Part shown: positions 48,501-59,686 of the stretch, piece by piece
How positions within the stretch are numbered: position 1 is the stretch's first letter
Layout: each line of letters begins with the position of its first letter
Assembly: GCA_941918925.1 (NCBI GenBank)
Contig: OW799234.1
Coordinates: 13,530,501-13,594,500, forward strand
Length of the DNA stretch: 64,000 bases
DNA from: Phyto melanocephala
Taxonomy: Eukaryota > Arthropoda > Insecta > Diptera > Rhinophoridae
Direction of reading: 5' to 3'
Notes under the pieces: generated by a model
Told to the model about the DNA's origin: nothing
The model's input: only the letters and a program-made list of their open reading frames with translations
The model's database searches: none
Position numbers and translations under genes: made by a program

Positions 48501-48591
48501 CAAGGCGAATTCATACAGCTGAAATTATCAGCAAAGCTGATAGGGAAACATTTTGTTAAACTTTGTTGAATTCGTGTTGATTTTATTTATT

Positions 48592-48981
48592 TATTTATTT
48601 TTTTTTTTTAAATTTTAAATTACTCCAATGGAGGTTCTAGTGAACTAGCACTAGACAATTATTTGGCTTGTCAAAAGACAATACTGCCATCACCAATTAT
48701 TTTTTCTAGAGCCTCCTCCAGCAACTACCAAACGACCTATACCTTCGTATAGGAAGCTGGAATTTCCGAATTCGACTCCTTATCTAAAAATCTGCACGTG
48801 GTTAATTGATAGTCCGAGTGACTGTACCTTTGCACAGTTAACCGACGCCACGCAATTAACCAGTGCGAGAGTGAGACGTGAAACGCTCGAAGCCAGATAA
48901 AACGGACGGCCTGATTGCCCTTAAGAGATAATGATAATGACGCGCGAGCTCTTGACCCGACCAGAGCTGAATCACGACTGC
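48592..48981 (-). mobile_element. SINE-like retroposon, minus copy, 15-bp target duplication
   Basis: TTGATTTTATTTATT flanks both sides (48577-48591 and 48982-48996). The poly-T side (reverse-strand A-tail) is at 48592; the 5' end GCAGTCGTGATTCAGCTCTG is at 48981. The 5' ~170 bases match 41832-42000; the middle differs and lacks the TGGAGGAG repeats, so this is a second subfamily. Confidence 0.78.
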
Positions 48982-49245
48982 TTGATTTTATTTATTAATG
49001 CAGGGATGGAAAATGAGATTTTGGTTTCGGTATTAAACATTTAACTTAAGTGTATTTTTATGCTAAGAAATCTACAAAATTTATGTATATTAGTTGCTAT
49101 TGCATAATTTATAATGTGTTTCACAAATATATATCCTTTTTTATTGAAATTTTATTAAATTAAGCCTAACACAACAACTTATTCATCCCTGGTACACGAA
49201 TTGGCCTTGACAGAAAACACCCCTTAAAAGGTTGCTTTGTTGTAA

Positions 49246-49302
49246 TAATTCGCCGTTGCATATACCTCAAGGCATATGCATACAGGTATATGCAACGGCG
49301 AA
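49246..49302. repeat. 57-bp perfect palindrome
   Basis: ATTCGCCGTTGCATATACCT and its reverse complement AGGTATATGCAACGGCGAAT surround a short AAGGCATATGCATAC-type centre. A looser pair, GACAGAAAACA / TGTTCTCTGTC, lies outside it (49208-49325). Confidence 0.7.
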
Positions 49303-49428
49303 TTCGCTGTGATGTTCTCTGTCAAATACCACTTACAAAAAACAAACAATAATTTTTTATACATGGAGTTTGACAGCAGTGTTCCCTATCAGCTGCGCTG
49401 ATAATTTCAGCTGTATAAATTCGCCTTG

Positions 49429-49540
49429 ATATACCTGTATAAATATGCCTTGACAAAGGCGAATTCATTTGGCAATTAGATACCTACTCAACAAAAAATA
49501 AATAAAAATTAATCAGCTGTTTTTATACGGCCACCTTATA
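49429..49540 (-). repeat. P-element left subterminal sequence
   Basis: The minus strand reads AAGGTGGCCGTATAAAAACA then GCTGATTAATTTTT and AAATGAATTCGCCTTTGTCA. These match in order AAGGTGGTCGTATAAAATCA, GCTGATTCATTTTT and AAACGAATTCGCCTTTGTTT of the P element at 4539-4626. Adjacent to the relic 48501-49428, perhaps part of a composite. Confidence 0.65.
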
Positions 49541-50289
49541 GTAGAATTTTTTAATTTTAGTTTATTTTTTTTAAACCCTTTTAAATGACACAATAAAATC
49601 CACACTTCAATAAAATTCTAATAAATTCGTCATTTTTTATTTTACTTTTAGTTTTATTCCTCTCCCTTTCTCTCTATGTTCTAACGCCCTATCAAGGAAA
49701 TTTATTAATTAATTTTACGTAACTGTCGTCATGTTTACAGTAATTTTCATGTTATTGTCATTATCAAGAATAACAAAAACAACCAGCGAAAACATTAAGA
49801 AAGTAGGAAAAAACATTAAAAGAAACGACAGTAATCAATTTGACAATCAATAATTTTGTTAATGTAAAAAATCATCATTATTAAATTACTTCAATAAATT
49901 ATTAATAGTCCCAAATGAATTTGTTAAACAAGAAAGGAGGAAAAAATAGAACATAATTACAGAGAAAAAAAAAACATTTTTTTTTAGATTTGAGTGATTT
50001 TTCAATGAATAATAGAATAATTGATTAAACAATTCAATTTGTTTTAATTAAAATTATAATGGAAGAGAAAGCAGTTTCAATTAAAATAGTTTAAGCAGTT
50101 GTGAAATGACTGCGGAATCTTCAGCTAAAATCCGGCCGCCATAAGATTCTTAACCAAGATCTATTCGACATTGCAACTTGTTGAGGAATGACGGACATCC
50201 CAAGACATACTTATTCATCAGCTAATTATTCGTCAGCTGATTATTTTTATCGTCATCTGTTAAAGTTATTAAATAAAAAACAAATTCTA
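49541..50289. other. Intergenic, nothing recognised
   Basis: AT-rich with no clear features. CATCAGCTAATTATTCGTCAGCTGATTA near 50216-50242 is a short tandem/inverted motif. Confidence 0.35.
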
Positions 50290-51102
50290 CAAGGTGGGCC
50301 ATAAGAAATCAACCTATTAGAGGATGCTCTTATTTTTGCAAATGGCGGCTAATGTCAAATCTGTTTCGACATTTGTGAACTAGACAGATGTACAAGTGAA
50401 AAAGCCATGGAGCAATACACTCCCTAAGAACGCAGAATAATCGTGTCGAGGCAGCAGTGGACGATTTTTCGACCATTTTTCCACCTTAGCAGGTACGTGA
50501 ACAAGCAAAACTACCGCTTTTGGAGCACCGACAATTTTTTTCGAGGACGCCGCTGGTCAAACGACCACAGTGGACGGTGTACGCTATAGGGCCATGTTAG
50601 CTTAGTTTTTTCTGGTGCAATTGAACGGATTAGGACTGGAGGACATGTGATTCCAACAGGACAGAGCAACGGCACACATTGCGCGAGCCACAACCGATAT
50701 TCTGGAGGAAGCGTTCCCGAATCGTCTCATCTTACGTTTTGGCGATTTACATTGGCCCGCAAGATCGCCCGATTTAACCGTTCCAGACTTTTTTGGGGTT
50801 TTTTGAAGTCCCGTGTTTACGTGAACAAGCCCGAGACCCTGGAAGCCCTCAAGGACAACATTCGACACGAGTACGAGAATCTGTCGCTCAAAGTTTTCGC
50901 TGAAGTGATGAAAAATGCCATAAAACGAGCCCGTATAGCAATCATTAGTGACGGCGCCCATTTTGCCGATATCATCTTTTCAAATTGACAAATAAAATTC
51001 TAAAGGTTTAAATAAACATAATCAAAAAAAAGAATCGAAGTTTTTTATTTAGAAAAAAATGAGAGCCAAACAACATCGGATGACTTTTTTTGGCCCACCT
51101 TG
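50290..51102 (+). mobile_element. DD41D mariner-like element, internally deleted
   Basis: Ends CAAGGTGGGCCATAAGAAAT and, inverted, CAAGGTGGGCCAAAAAAAGT, with TA at 50288-50289 and 51103-51104. At 813 bp it is shorter than an autonomous copy. The transposase N-terminus is joined directly to the middle of the catalytic domain. Confidence 0.8.
50408..50988 (+). pseudogene. DD41D transposase, deleted and frameshifted
   Basis: Starts MEQYTP at about 50408, jumps to YVNKQNYRFWSTDN, then changes frame to FQQDRATAHIARATTDILEE and ARSPDLTVPDFF. The FQQD Asp and the VPDFF Asp have 41 residues between them (DD41D). The last part, in a third frame, is FLKSRVYVNKPETLEALKDN to SFQID-like end at 50988. At least two frameshifts and an internal deletion. 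Confidence 0.7.
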
Positions 51103-51130
51103 TATTGCTTTTCTCCATCTTTTATTTGAA

Positions 51131-51230
51131 ACTAGCTCTACCCGGCATGCTTTGCAATGCCAAATAAATTTTTAATTTTTCATTTTACTCTGTTTATTGA
51201 AGTACTTTTTGTGGTACAGCCTATTTTTTA
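51131..51230 (+). repeat. Fragment of the ACTAGC..ACCCGGC element
   Basis: ACTAGCTCTACCCGGCATGC and CTTTGCAATGCCAAATAAAT align with 28552-28595. Extent downstream uncertain. Confidence 0.45.
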
Positions 51231-52211
51231 AATGTTTGTCCAAAAAGTTAGTTACAAAATTATATTTTCTTCACGTGGGCGTAACACTGCTTGACTTTCA
51301 TATTTTTTCACATCTACAAAGTAATTAGAATGCAAAACGCATTACAATTTAATTACAATTAATGTAGGTTAGAAGCTTTCAGTTTATTAAAATTCTATAA
51401 TGATTTAAGGAAATTGTTGTGTATACTTTTTATTATTTATTTACAAGGTTTTCAAAAATCATGATTTCTTTGCACCTTTAGAGTTGAAAGAAAACTATAA
51501 ATTTTTTTGTTATTTCTTTTTTTATTTCCTGCACTGCACCCTGCTAATCAATTACCAATTATTTTAAATATAATTTTAATTGATAATTCATAGATTGTTA
51601 ATGTCTACTTAATTGAAATAAACAAAACTCAAATATTTATAGATTTAATAACAAGCTAGTATGTATTTACTGTAATTTTTTTAGGTTTATCCCCGCAGAA
51701 AGTGACTAGTGTGTGGTCATACTATATCTGTCCTTGTTTCATATATAAAACTAACGATTTAAACATTATGTAGTCATACACAGGATAAATTAAATTTCTG
51801 ATTCAATACAGAAATTTAGAGAACCAAATAAAATATTGGTTTGAATAATAATCACGTAATTTGCGAAATCAAACAAAGAAAACATTTAATTTTCAATACA
51901 ATTTTATGTTTAAATCTGTAAAAAAATTTTATTAAAATATTTCCGGCTTTCAAACAAACTCTTAACAGAAACAAATAAAAAGTTTATTGAAACATACACA
52001 TACACATACACATACATTCGTTTGGATATTAGTTTAAGAATATATAAAAAAAATATTTGTTTAATCTCAGAGACTGAATCAATGACAAGCTATTTGAAAA
52101 GATCAGTTAAAATCTAGAAGAAACAGTTAACAGTGCGTAAAATAACTTATGATGGAATTAGCAAAATATTTTATTTTTATAATGAAAAAATTTTAATTTT
52201 AGTGGTAAAAA
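51231..52211. other. AT-rich intergenic, nothing recognised
   Basis: Non-coding, with a short (CATACA)n tract at 51992-52016. Confidence 0.4.
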
Positions 52212-52527
52212 TATGGGGAAAAACAGAGCCAGTCGGTGTTTATTTGCTCAGAAAGTTATGAGGCGATTTTGCTGAATTTTAATAGCAATTCATTCCCGGA
52301 TATTTCCAAGAGATTGATACCATACACAGGGCTGAGGAACATGTGGTTGCTTCTAAAAGTTGATTTCAACCAACACACGGAAAGACGGTCAGGGATTAAT
52401 CGACTCCTATATTCATAAGCTTTCAGAAAATATATACTTTATGGAGTCGGAAATGAAAATTGTTGAAATTTTACACGGAATGACAAACCTATGTATACCA
52501 TTTTACACTGTCGTGTGAAGGGTATAA
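52212..52527 (-). mobile_element. Partial Helentron-like copy
   Basis: Matches the right-hand half of 34888-35583 (GCTCAGAAAGTTATGAGGCG, AGATTGATACCATACACAGG, TAAAAGTTGATTTCAACCAA) and ends GTGTGAAGGGTATAAAAAA. Hairpin end absent. Confidence 0.6.
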
Positions 52528-52829
52528 AAAAAAACAAAACAATTTTTTGTGACTAAATTTTGATTAAAATCTGTGAGCTTACTTTTTCATTGCACTGTAC
52601 TTTAAAATTCTCTCACCAATACGGCTGCAAAATATTTTTGGGCATTTATGATCTAAGGAAACAATCAAACGAAAATTTGTATCCGTAACTCTACGTCTTG
52701 ACGAGCCATCGATTTGTTTAGACTAGAACAAAACGTCGGCAGAGCAACTGTCAAAAAATTGTTCATGTTCTTTGATATGGAGAAAACGTATAAGAGTATT
52801 TTGTTGGTATTTTTATGTGTCGTCTCTTT

Positions 52830-53105
52830 CTTTCGTATTCAAAATGCCTTTTAATATCAGACATCGTTGTTCGAACAAATGTTCTGACAACGCTGTTTGA
52901 ACAAGAACAAAACATCGACAACAGCGGTCTACTCCAGGCAAATTCATGTGCGCACAAAAAATTGTTCGTTGTTCAAACAAATCGATGGCTGGTGTAGACC
53001 GTAGGTTACTCTGCTGATGTTTTGTTATTGTTTGTTTTTGTTGATGTTTTGTTCTTGTTCAAACAACGATGTCCGCCTTCAAATGGCATTTTTAATACGA
53101 AAAGG
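52830..53105. repeat. Inverted-repeat MITE with ACATCGTTGTT motif
   Basis: Left arm CTTTCGTATTCAAAATGCC..CAGACATCGTTGTTCGAACAA; the right arm inverted is CTTTTCGTATTAAAAATGCC..GGACATCGTTGTTTGAACAA. About 276 bp, non-coding, with further GAACAAGAACAAAACATC repeats inside. Confidence 0.65.
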
Positions 53106-53139
53106 CAACCCTCGCATCATCTTTCAAAATAGTAACGTT

Positions 53140-53422
53140 TCTGGTAAAAAATATTGGAGAAAAACTGAGCGGTCGTATTTATTTGCTCTTATAGCAGAAA
53201 GTTAGGTTACGATTGTGCTGATTTTCAATAGCGATTCATTCGCGAGCATTTCCAAAAGATTGATGCCACATAAGGTGTGTTCAACACGAAGGAGCCTCTA
53301 AAACAAACATACGGACAGACGAATATTGCTTAATCGACTCCCCTGACAGAAAATGTACACCAATAAATACATAAACTATATATGTATGTATACCCTTGGC
53401 ACCTCAGGTAAAGGATATAAAA
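53140..53422 (-). mobile_element. Diverged partial Helentron-like copy
   Basis: GAAAGTTAGGTTACGATTGT, TTCCAAAAGATTGATGCCAC and ATACGGACAGACGAATATTG follow the family order, ending TCAGGTAAAGGATATAAAAA. Confidence 0.5.
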
Positions 53423-53559
53423 AACATACGAGTTAATATTAAAAAGATTTAGGGCCGATAACAATAAAAAAATTAACCTTAACTGTAGGTAAACTCAAAA
53501 TTTAAACCTTGGTTAGCTAAAACCCATTAACACAAAGTTCAGTTATCTTATAAATTTAA

Positions 53560-53964
53560 GGGCCATTATTATAACTTACCAATAACTAAAGTTAGGATGT
53601 TATCGGACAGATAACTAGTTTTTCGTTATTACAACTTCACTTTAACCTAAAAGTGTCCGATAAGTTAAAGGGAAGATCACTCTACCTTAAACTTTTAACG
53701 TGAGGTTTATAATTAAAAGTTACCATATTTTCTACCGTATAAGGGAATTGTTTACTATTTGCTTGTCGTTGCCACTTTGGTTTTAAAAAACTAATAAATT
53801 TGTTCAGCATTTGCTTTGGTGCTGCCATACTTTAAAATATATACAATTTATTTTACAGGCAGGTTGTAATAACGAAAAATACTTAATGGTAAGTTTATTG
53901 CTCACGTTAACAAAAGTTACCTTTTATTAACATGAACTTTGTCGGCAAGTTGTAATAATGGCCC
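53560..53964. mobile_element. Harbinger-type MITE nested in Harbinger relic
   Basis: GGGCCATTATTATAACTT at the left, AAGTTGTAATAATGGCCC at the right, TAA at 53557-53559 and 53965-53967. Non-coding 405 bp, with internal GTTAC/TAACTT motifs. Confidence 0.75.
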
Positions 53965-54096
53965 TAAGATTATTTTGCCAAATTTCAGTTAAATTTAACC
54001 GAGTACTATTTGTCGTTTAAATTTTTAACTGGAAGAAGATATTTGATGTTTGAATTTAAATATATTATATTTTTGTTATTTTTAACCAATTGAAAG

Positions 54097-54369
54097 ATGC
54101 CTCTAAGTTTAAAAAGATTTACACATTTGTATAATTTATATAAAGTAAATATTTCTTATGGTATGAAAAGAAAATATAACCACAGAAGTCGAATTGATAA
54201 TTTTAATTTACCTGATGCAGAGTTTTTCATGAGATATTGTTTATCTAAGAGAATTGTTAAATTTATAGCAAAAATTATTTCAAAATACATTCAATTTTTA
54301 ATAAATTTATTAGTAGATGGGTGCACAATAAGAATTAATATTTATGTATACATTTCTTCTTCTTTTTGA
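54097..54369 (+). pseudogene. Harbinger transposase N-terminal fragment
   Basis: The 90-residue frame reads KYNHRSRIDNFNLPDAEFFM then RYCLSKRIVKFIAKIISKYI. The pattern R.R.D.....D.EF..R...SK..V......I is the N-terminal region of Harbinger (HARBI1-like) transposases. The DDE domain is absent and the frame runs into low-complexity sequence. Confidence 0.6.
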
Positions 54370-54529
54370 CATTCATTCATAATAATTGATAACTACAAGT
54401 TAACTAACTCTTGCCTATTGCTAACGAACATTTTTAATTTATAGTTAAAACTTCAGTTTAAGCTTGATGAAAGTTAGTAAACTTGTACGTTAAATTTATT
54501 TAACTGAATATTATGTTAATAGGCCTTAG

Positions 54530-55223
54530 CATTTTCTATTAACGGTTATTGAAATATTTGTATGTGTTCTTTTCGTCAATACCATCTGGCAATCAATGGC
54601 AGCTGTAGCAGTAGTAGTGGCATTAACATAAATGTGCATTTGAAAATATAAGAATTATTTGGTTCAAGCGCATTTGGTGAGGAAACGTAAGGGAAATAGC
54701 CTAGTTGGAAATGTTCCAAAGACGTCAGCCTTAATTGGTTGGTTGTTTGGGTTGGTAGGTTGTATTTAAAGATTTTATGTAGAAGATGAATTATAAAAGG
54801 GATGGTATTTAACAAAAGCAAATTAAATGTTATAAATAGCTACTAGCACTAATCCAGTGCTAATGTCATGTGCAATGGTTTTTTTTTTCTTAGCAACTAA
54901 TAAAAATAGTTTTCGTACAAAACCAAGATCTTAAACAAGGTCTTAATAGTTTTTAATTAGCAAGATATGCTTTTTAAATTTAAGGAAAACATTTCAATTA
55001 AACTTGATTTAATTCCAAAAACTAATTATTATTAATTTTATTTTGTCTATTAACAAATTAAATTGTGTTTGGTTTTTTTTATTTATTTAATTTAATCAAC
55101 ATAATAATATTTACAGTTGACCGGTTTTTTTTCAAAAGAACAATAATTACATAAACAAAGAAAGACAGAAACAGCATTAGATGTAAGCATCTGAGTTAAC
55201 ATCTCATTGGGACTTAAGTTATA
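54530..55223. other. Intergenic left of the foldback element
   Basis: No gene recognised. Less AT-biased than surroundings at 54580-54830, but no motif in the open frames. Confidence 0.4.
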
Positions 55224-55232
55224 AAGTATAAA

Positions 55233-55560
55233 ATGTGTGTGAAGTTAGCTCCGTAAGTTAGCTTCGTTTTTTAAGTTTACCTAAGTTACATGGTAACTTA
55301 ACATAACTCTCACTCTTTGTCTGCTACTTTAACAGAACAGTATATTTTTAGCTTAAAAACATTGTGTGCATACAAATCAAAAATGTATGCGTAACAGAAT
55401 GTTAATATTAAGTAAAATCTATATGAACATACATATGTATATTGCAATTTCGCACACCTTAAAAAAATTTAAAAAAATTTAAAAATTTTATAAAACAAAT
55501 AAGATCGAAAAAATCATTTAATAATTTTGAAACTATGTAATCTTTATTCAGAATTTATTT
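55233..55560 (+). repeat. Left outer arm of the foldback element
   Basis: Unique (non-satellite) end segment with small internal repeats (GTTAGCTCCG / GTTAGCTTCG; AAGTTACATGGTAACTT palindrome). Mirror copy at about 61200-61527. Confidence 0.85.
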
Positions 55561-58500
55561 CAGATCGGAGATATATGGCTTTGAAAAAAAAATGTTAACA
55601 TTTTTGCTATATAGACAATTTGAAATTTGCAAAAAAAGGCTAAATCTAGAAATTGTGCTCCAATCAGACCTTTAGTGCTCGAATGCTATCATTCTAGAGA
55701 TTTCAGAACCATATAGTCTACATTCAGAATTTATTTCAGATCGGAGATATATGACTTTGAAAAATAAAAATTTTTAACATTTTTGCTATATAGACAATTT
55801 GAAATTTGCAAAAAAAGGCTAAATGTAGAAATTGTGCTCCAATCAGACCTTTAGTGCTCGAAAGCTATCATTCTAGAGATTTCAGAACCATATAGTCTAC
55901 ATTCAGCATTTATTTCAGATCGGAGATATATGACTTTGAAAAATAAAAATGTTAACATTTTTGCTATATGGACAATTTGAAATATGCAAAAATAGGCTAA
56001 ATCTAGAAATTGTGCTCCAATCAGACCTTTAGTGCTCGAAAGCTATCATTCTAGAGATTTCAGAACCATATAGTCTATATTCAGAATTTATTTCAGATCG
56101 GAGATATATGACTTTGAAAAATAAAAATCTTTAACATTTTTGCTATATGGACAATTTGAAATTTGCAAAAAAAGGCTAAATCTAGAAATTGTGCTCTAAT
56201 CAGACCTTTAGTGCTCGAAAGATATCATTCTAGAGATTTCAGAACCATATAGTCTATATTCAGAATTTATTTCAGATCGGAGATATATGACTTTGAAAAA
56301 TAAAAATGTTAACATTTTTGCTATATGGACAATTTGAAATTTGCAAAAAAAGGCTAAATCTAGAAATTGTGCTCCAATCAGACCTTTAGTGCTCGAAAGC
56401 TATCATTCTAGAGATTTCAGAACCATATAGTCTATATTCAGAATTTATTTCAGATCGGAGATATATGACTTTGAAAAATAAAAATCTTTAACATTTTTGC
56501 TATATGGACAATTTGAAATTTGCAAAAAAAGGCTAAATCTAGAAATTGTGCTCTAATCAGACCTTTAGTGCTCGAAAGCTATCATTCTAGAGATTTCAGA
56601 ACCATATAGTCTATATTCAGAATTTATTTCAGATCGGAGATATATGACTTTGAAAAATAAAAATGTTAACATTTTTGCTATATGGACAATTTGAAATATG
56701 CAAAAATAGGCTAAATCTAGAAATTGTGCTCCAATCAGACCTTTAGTGCTCGAAAGCTATCATTCTAGAGATTTCAGAACCATATAGTCTATATTCAGAA
56801 TTTATTTCAGATCGGAGATATATGACTTTGAAAAATAAAAATCTTTAACATTTTTGCTATATGGACAATTTGAAATTTGCAAAAAAAGGCTAAATCTAGA
56901 AATTGTGCTCTAATCAGACCTTTAGTGCTCGAAAGATATCATTCTAGAGATTTCAGAACCATATAGTCTATATTCAGAATTTATTTCAGATCGGAGATAT
57001 ATGACTTTGAAAAATAAAAATGTTAACATTTTTGCTATATGGACAATTTGAAATATGCAAAAATAGGCTAAATCTAGAAATTGTGCTCCAATCAGACCTT
57101 TAGTGCTCGAAAGCTATCATTCTAGAGATTTCAGAACCATATAGTCTATATTCAGAATTTATTTCAGATCGGAGATATATGACTTTGAAAAATAAAAATC
57201 TTTAACATTTTTGCTATATGGACAATTTGAAATTTGCAAAAAAAGGCTAAATCTAGAAATTGTGCTCCAATCAGACCTTTAGTGCTCGAATGCTATCATT
57301 CTAGAGATTTCAGAACCATATAGTCTACATTCAGAATTTATTTCAGATCGGAGATATATGACTTTGAAAAATAAAAATTTTTAACATTTTTGCTATATAG
57401 ACAATTTGAAATTTGCAAAAAAAGGCTAAATCTAGAAATTGTGCTCCAATCAGACCTTTAGTGCTCGAAAGCTATCATTCTAGAGATTTCAGAACCATAT
57501 AGTCTATATTCAGAATTTATTTCAGATCGGAGATATATGACTTTGAAAAATAAAAATCTTTAACATTTTTGCTATATGGACAATTTGAAATTTGCAAAAA
57601 AAGGCTAAATCTAGAAATTGTGCTCCAATCAGACCTTTAGTGCTCGAATGCTATCATTCTAGAGATTTCAGAACCATATAGTCTACATTCAGAATTTATT
57701 TCAGATCGGAGATATATGACTTTGAAAAATAAAAATTTTTAACATTTTTGCTATATAGACAATTTGAAATTTGCAAAAAAAGGCTAAATCTAGAAATTGT
57801 GCTCCAATCAGACCTTTAGTGCTCGAAAGCTATCATTCTAGAGATTTCAGAACCATATAGTCTATATTCAGAATTTATTTCAGATCGGAGATATATGACT
57901 TTGAAAAATAAAAATGTTAACATTTTTGCTATATGGACAATTTGAAATATGCAAAAATAGGCTAAATCTAGAAATTGTGCTCCAATCAGACCTTTAGTGC
58001 TCGAAAGCTATCATTCTAGAGATTTCAGAACCATATAGTCTATATTCAGAATTTATTTCAGATCGGAGATATATGACTTTGAAAAATAAAAATCTTTAAC
58101 ATTTTTGCTATATGGACAATTTGAAATTTGCAAAAAAAGGCTAAATCTAGAAATTGTGCTCCAATCAGACCTTTAGTGCTCGAATGCTATCATTCTAGAG
58201 ATTTCAGAACCATATAGTCTACATTCAGAATTTATTTCAGATCGGAGATATATGACTTTGAAAAATAAAAATTTTTAACATTTTTGCTATATAGACAATT
58301 TGAAATTTGCAAAAAAAGGCTAAATCTAGAAATTGTGCTCCAATCAGACCTTTAGTGCTCGAATGCTATCATTCTAGAGATTTCAGAACCATATAGTCTA
58401 CATTCAGAATTTATTTCAGATCGGAGATATATGACTTTGAAAAATAAAAATTTTTAACATTTTTGCTATATAGACAATTTGAAATTTGCAAAAAAAGGCT

Positions 58501-59686
58501 AAATCTAGAAATTGTGCTCCAATCAGACCTTTAGTGCTCGAAAGCTATCATTCTAGAGATTTCAGAACCATATAGTCTATATTCAGAATTTATTTCAGAT
58601 CGGAGATATATGACTTTGAAAAATAAAAATCTTTAACATTTTTGCTATATGGACAATTTGAAATTTGCAAAAAAAGGCTAAATCTAGAAATTGTGCTCCA
58701 ATCAGACCTTTAGTGCTCGAATGCTATCATTCTAGAGATTTTAGAATCATATAGTCTACATTCAGAATTTATTTCAGATCGGAGATATATGACTTTGAAA
58801 AATAAAAATTTTTAACATTTTTGCTATATAGACAATTTGAAATTTGCAAAAAAAGGCTAAATGTAGAAATTGTGCTCCAATCAGACCTTTAGTGCTCGAA
58901 AGCTATCATTCTAGAGATTTCAGAACCATATAGTCTACATTCAGCATTTATTTCAGATCGGAGATATATGACTTTGAAAAATAAAAATGTTAACATTTTT
59001 GCTATATGGACAATTTGAAATATGCAAAAATAGGCTAAATCTAGAAATTGTGCTCCAATCAGACCTTTAGTGCTCGAAAGCTATCATTCTAGAGATTTCA
59101 GAACCATATAGTCTATATTCAGAATTTATTTCAGATCGGAGATATATGACTTTGAAAAATAAAAATCTTTAACATTTTTGCTATATGGACAATTTGAAAT
59201 TTGCAAAAAAAGGCTAAATCTAGAAATTGTGCTCTAATCAGACCTTTAGTGCTCGAAAGATATCATTCTAGAGATTTCAGAACCATATAGTCTATATTCA
59301 GAATTTATTTCAGATCGGAGATATATGACTTTGAAAAATAAAAATGTTAACATTTTTGCTATATGGACAATTTGAAATTTGCAAAAAAAGGCTAAATCTA
59401 GAAATTGTGCTCCAATCAGACCTTTAGTGCTCGAAAGCTATCATTCTAGAGATTTCAGAACCATATAGTCTATATTCAGAATTTATTTCAGATCGGAGAT
59501 ATATGACTTTGAAAAATAAAAATCTTTAACATTTTTGCTATATGGACAATTTGAAATTTGCAAAAAAAGGCTAAATCTAGAAATTGTGCTCTAATCAGAC
59601 CTTTAGTGCTCGAAAGATATCATTCTAGAGATTTCAGAACCATATAGTCTATATTCAGAATTTATTTCAGATCGAAGAGATATGAC
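55561..59686 (+). repeat. Forward satellite array, ~24 units of 178/179 bp
   Basis: Units are marked by CAGATCGGAGATATATGACT at 55561, 55737, 55916, 56094, 56273, 56451, 56630 and so on to about 59669. Spacing alternates 178 and 179 because AAAAATGTTAAC and AAAAATCTTTAAC variants alternate. Rare variants (AAATGTAG at 55821 and 58859; CAGCATTT at 55905 and 58943) recur 3.04 kb apart, about 17 units, showing a large internal duplication. Confidence 0.9.

Larger units (their letters stand above)
48501..49428. mobile_element. P-type element relic with ~50-bp inverted ends
   Basis: Ends CAAGGCGAATTCATACAGCT and, inverted, CAAGGCGAATTTATACAGCT; both continue GAAATTATCAGC..AGCTGATAGGGAA. The CAAGGCGAAT start equals that of the P element right end at 10964. 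No target duplication matches (GTAGAATC against ATATACCT). Interior holds the SINE-like copy 48592-48981 and the palindrome at 49246-49302. Confidence 0.6.
53452..54526 (+). mobile_element. PIF/Harbinger element relic, TTA target duplication
   Basis: Left end GGGCCGATAACAATA; right end inverted GGCCTATTAACATAATA. TTA at 53449-53451 and 54527-54529. It contains the N-terminal part of a Harbinger transposase (54097-54369) and a nested MITE (53560-53964). The catalytic domain is missing. Confidence 0.65.

Noticed and set aside
54576..54821. 81-codon minus-strand frame with hydrophobic ends as the missing AGPAT exon
   Set aside because: No match to the AGPAT N-terminal membrane segment and no donor with fitting phase was seen.
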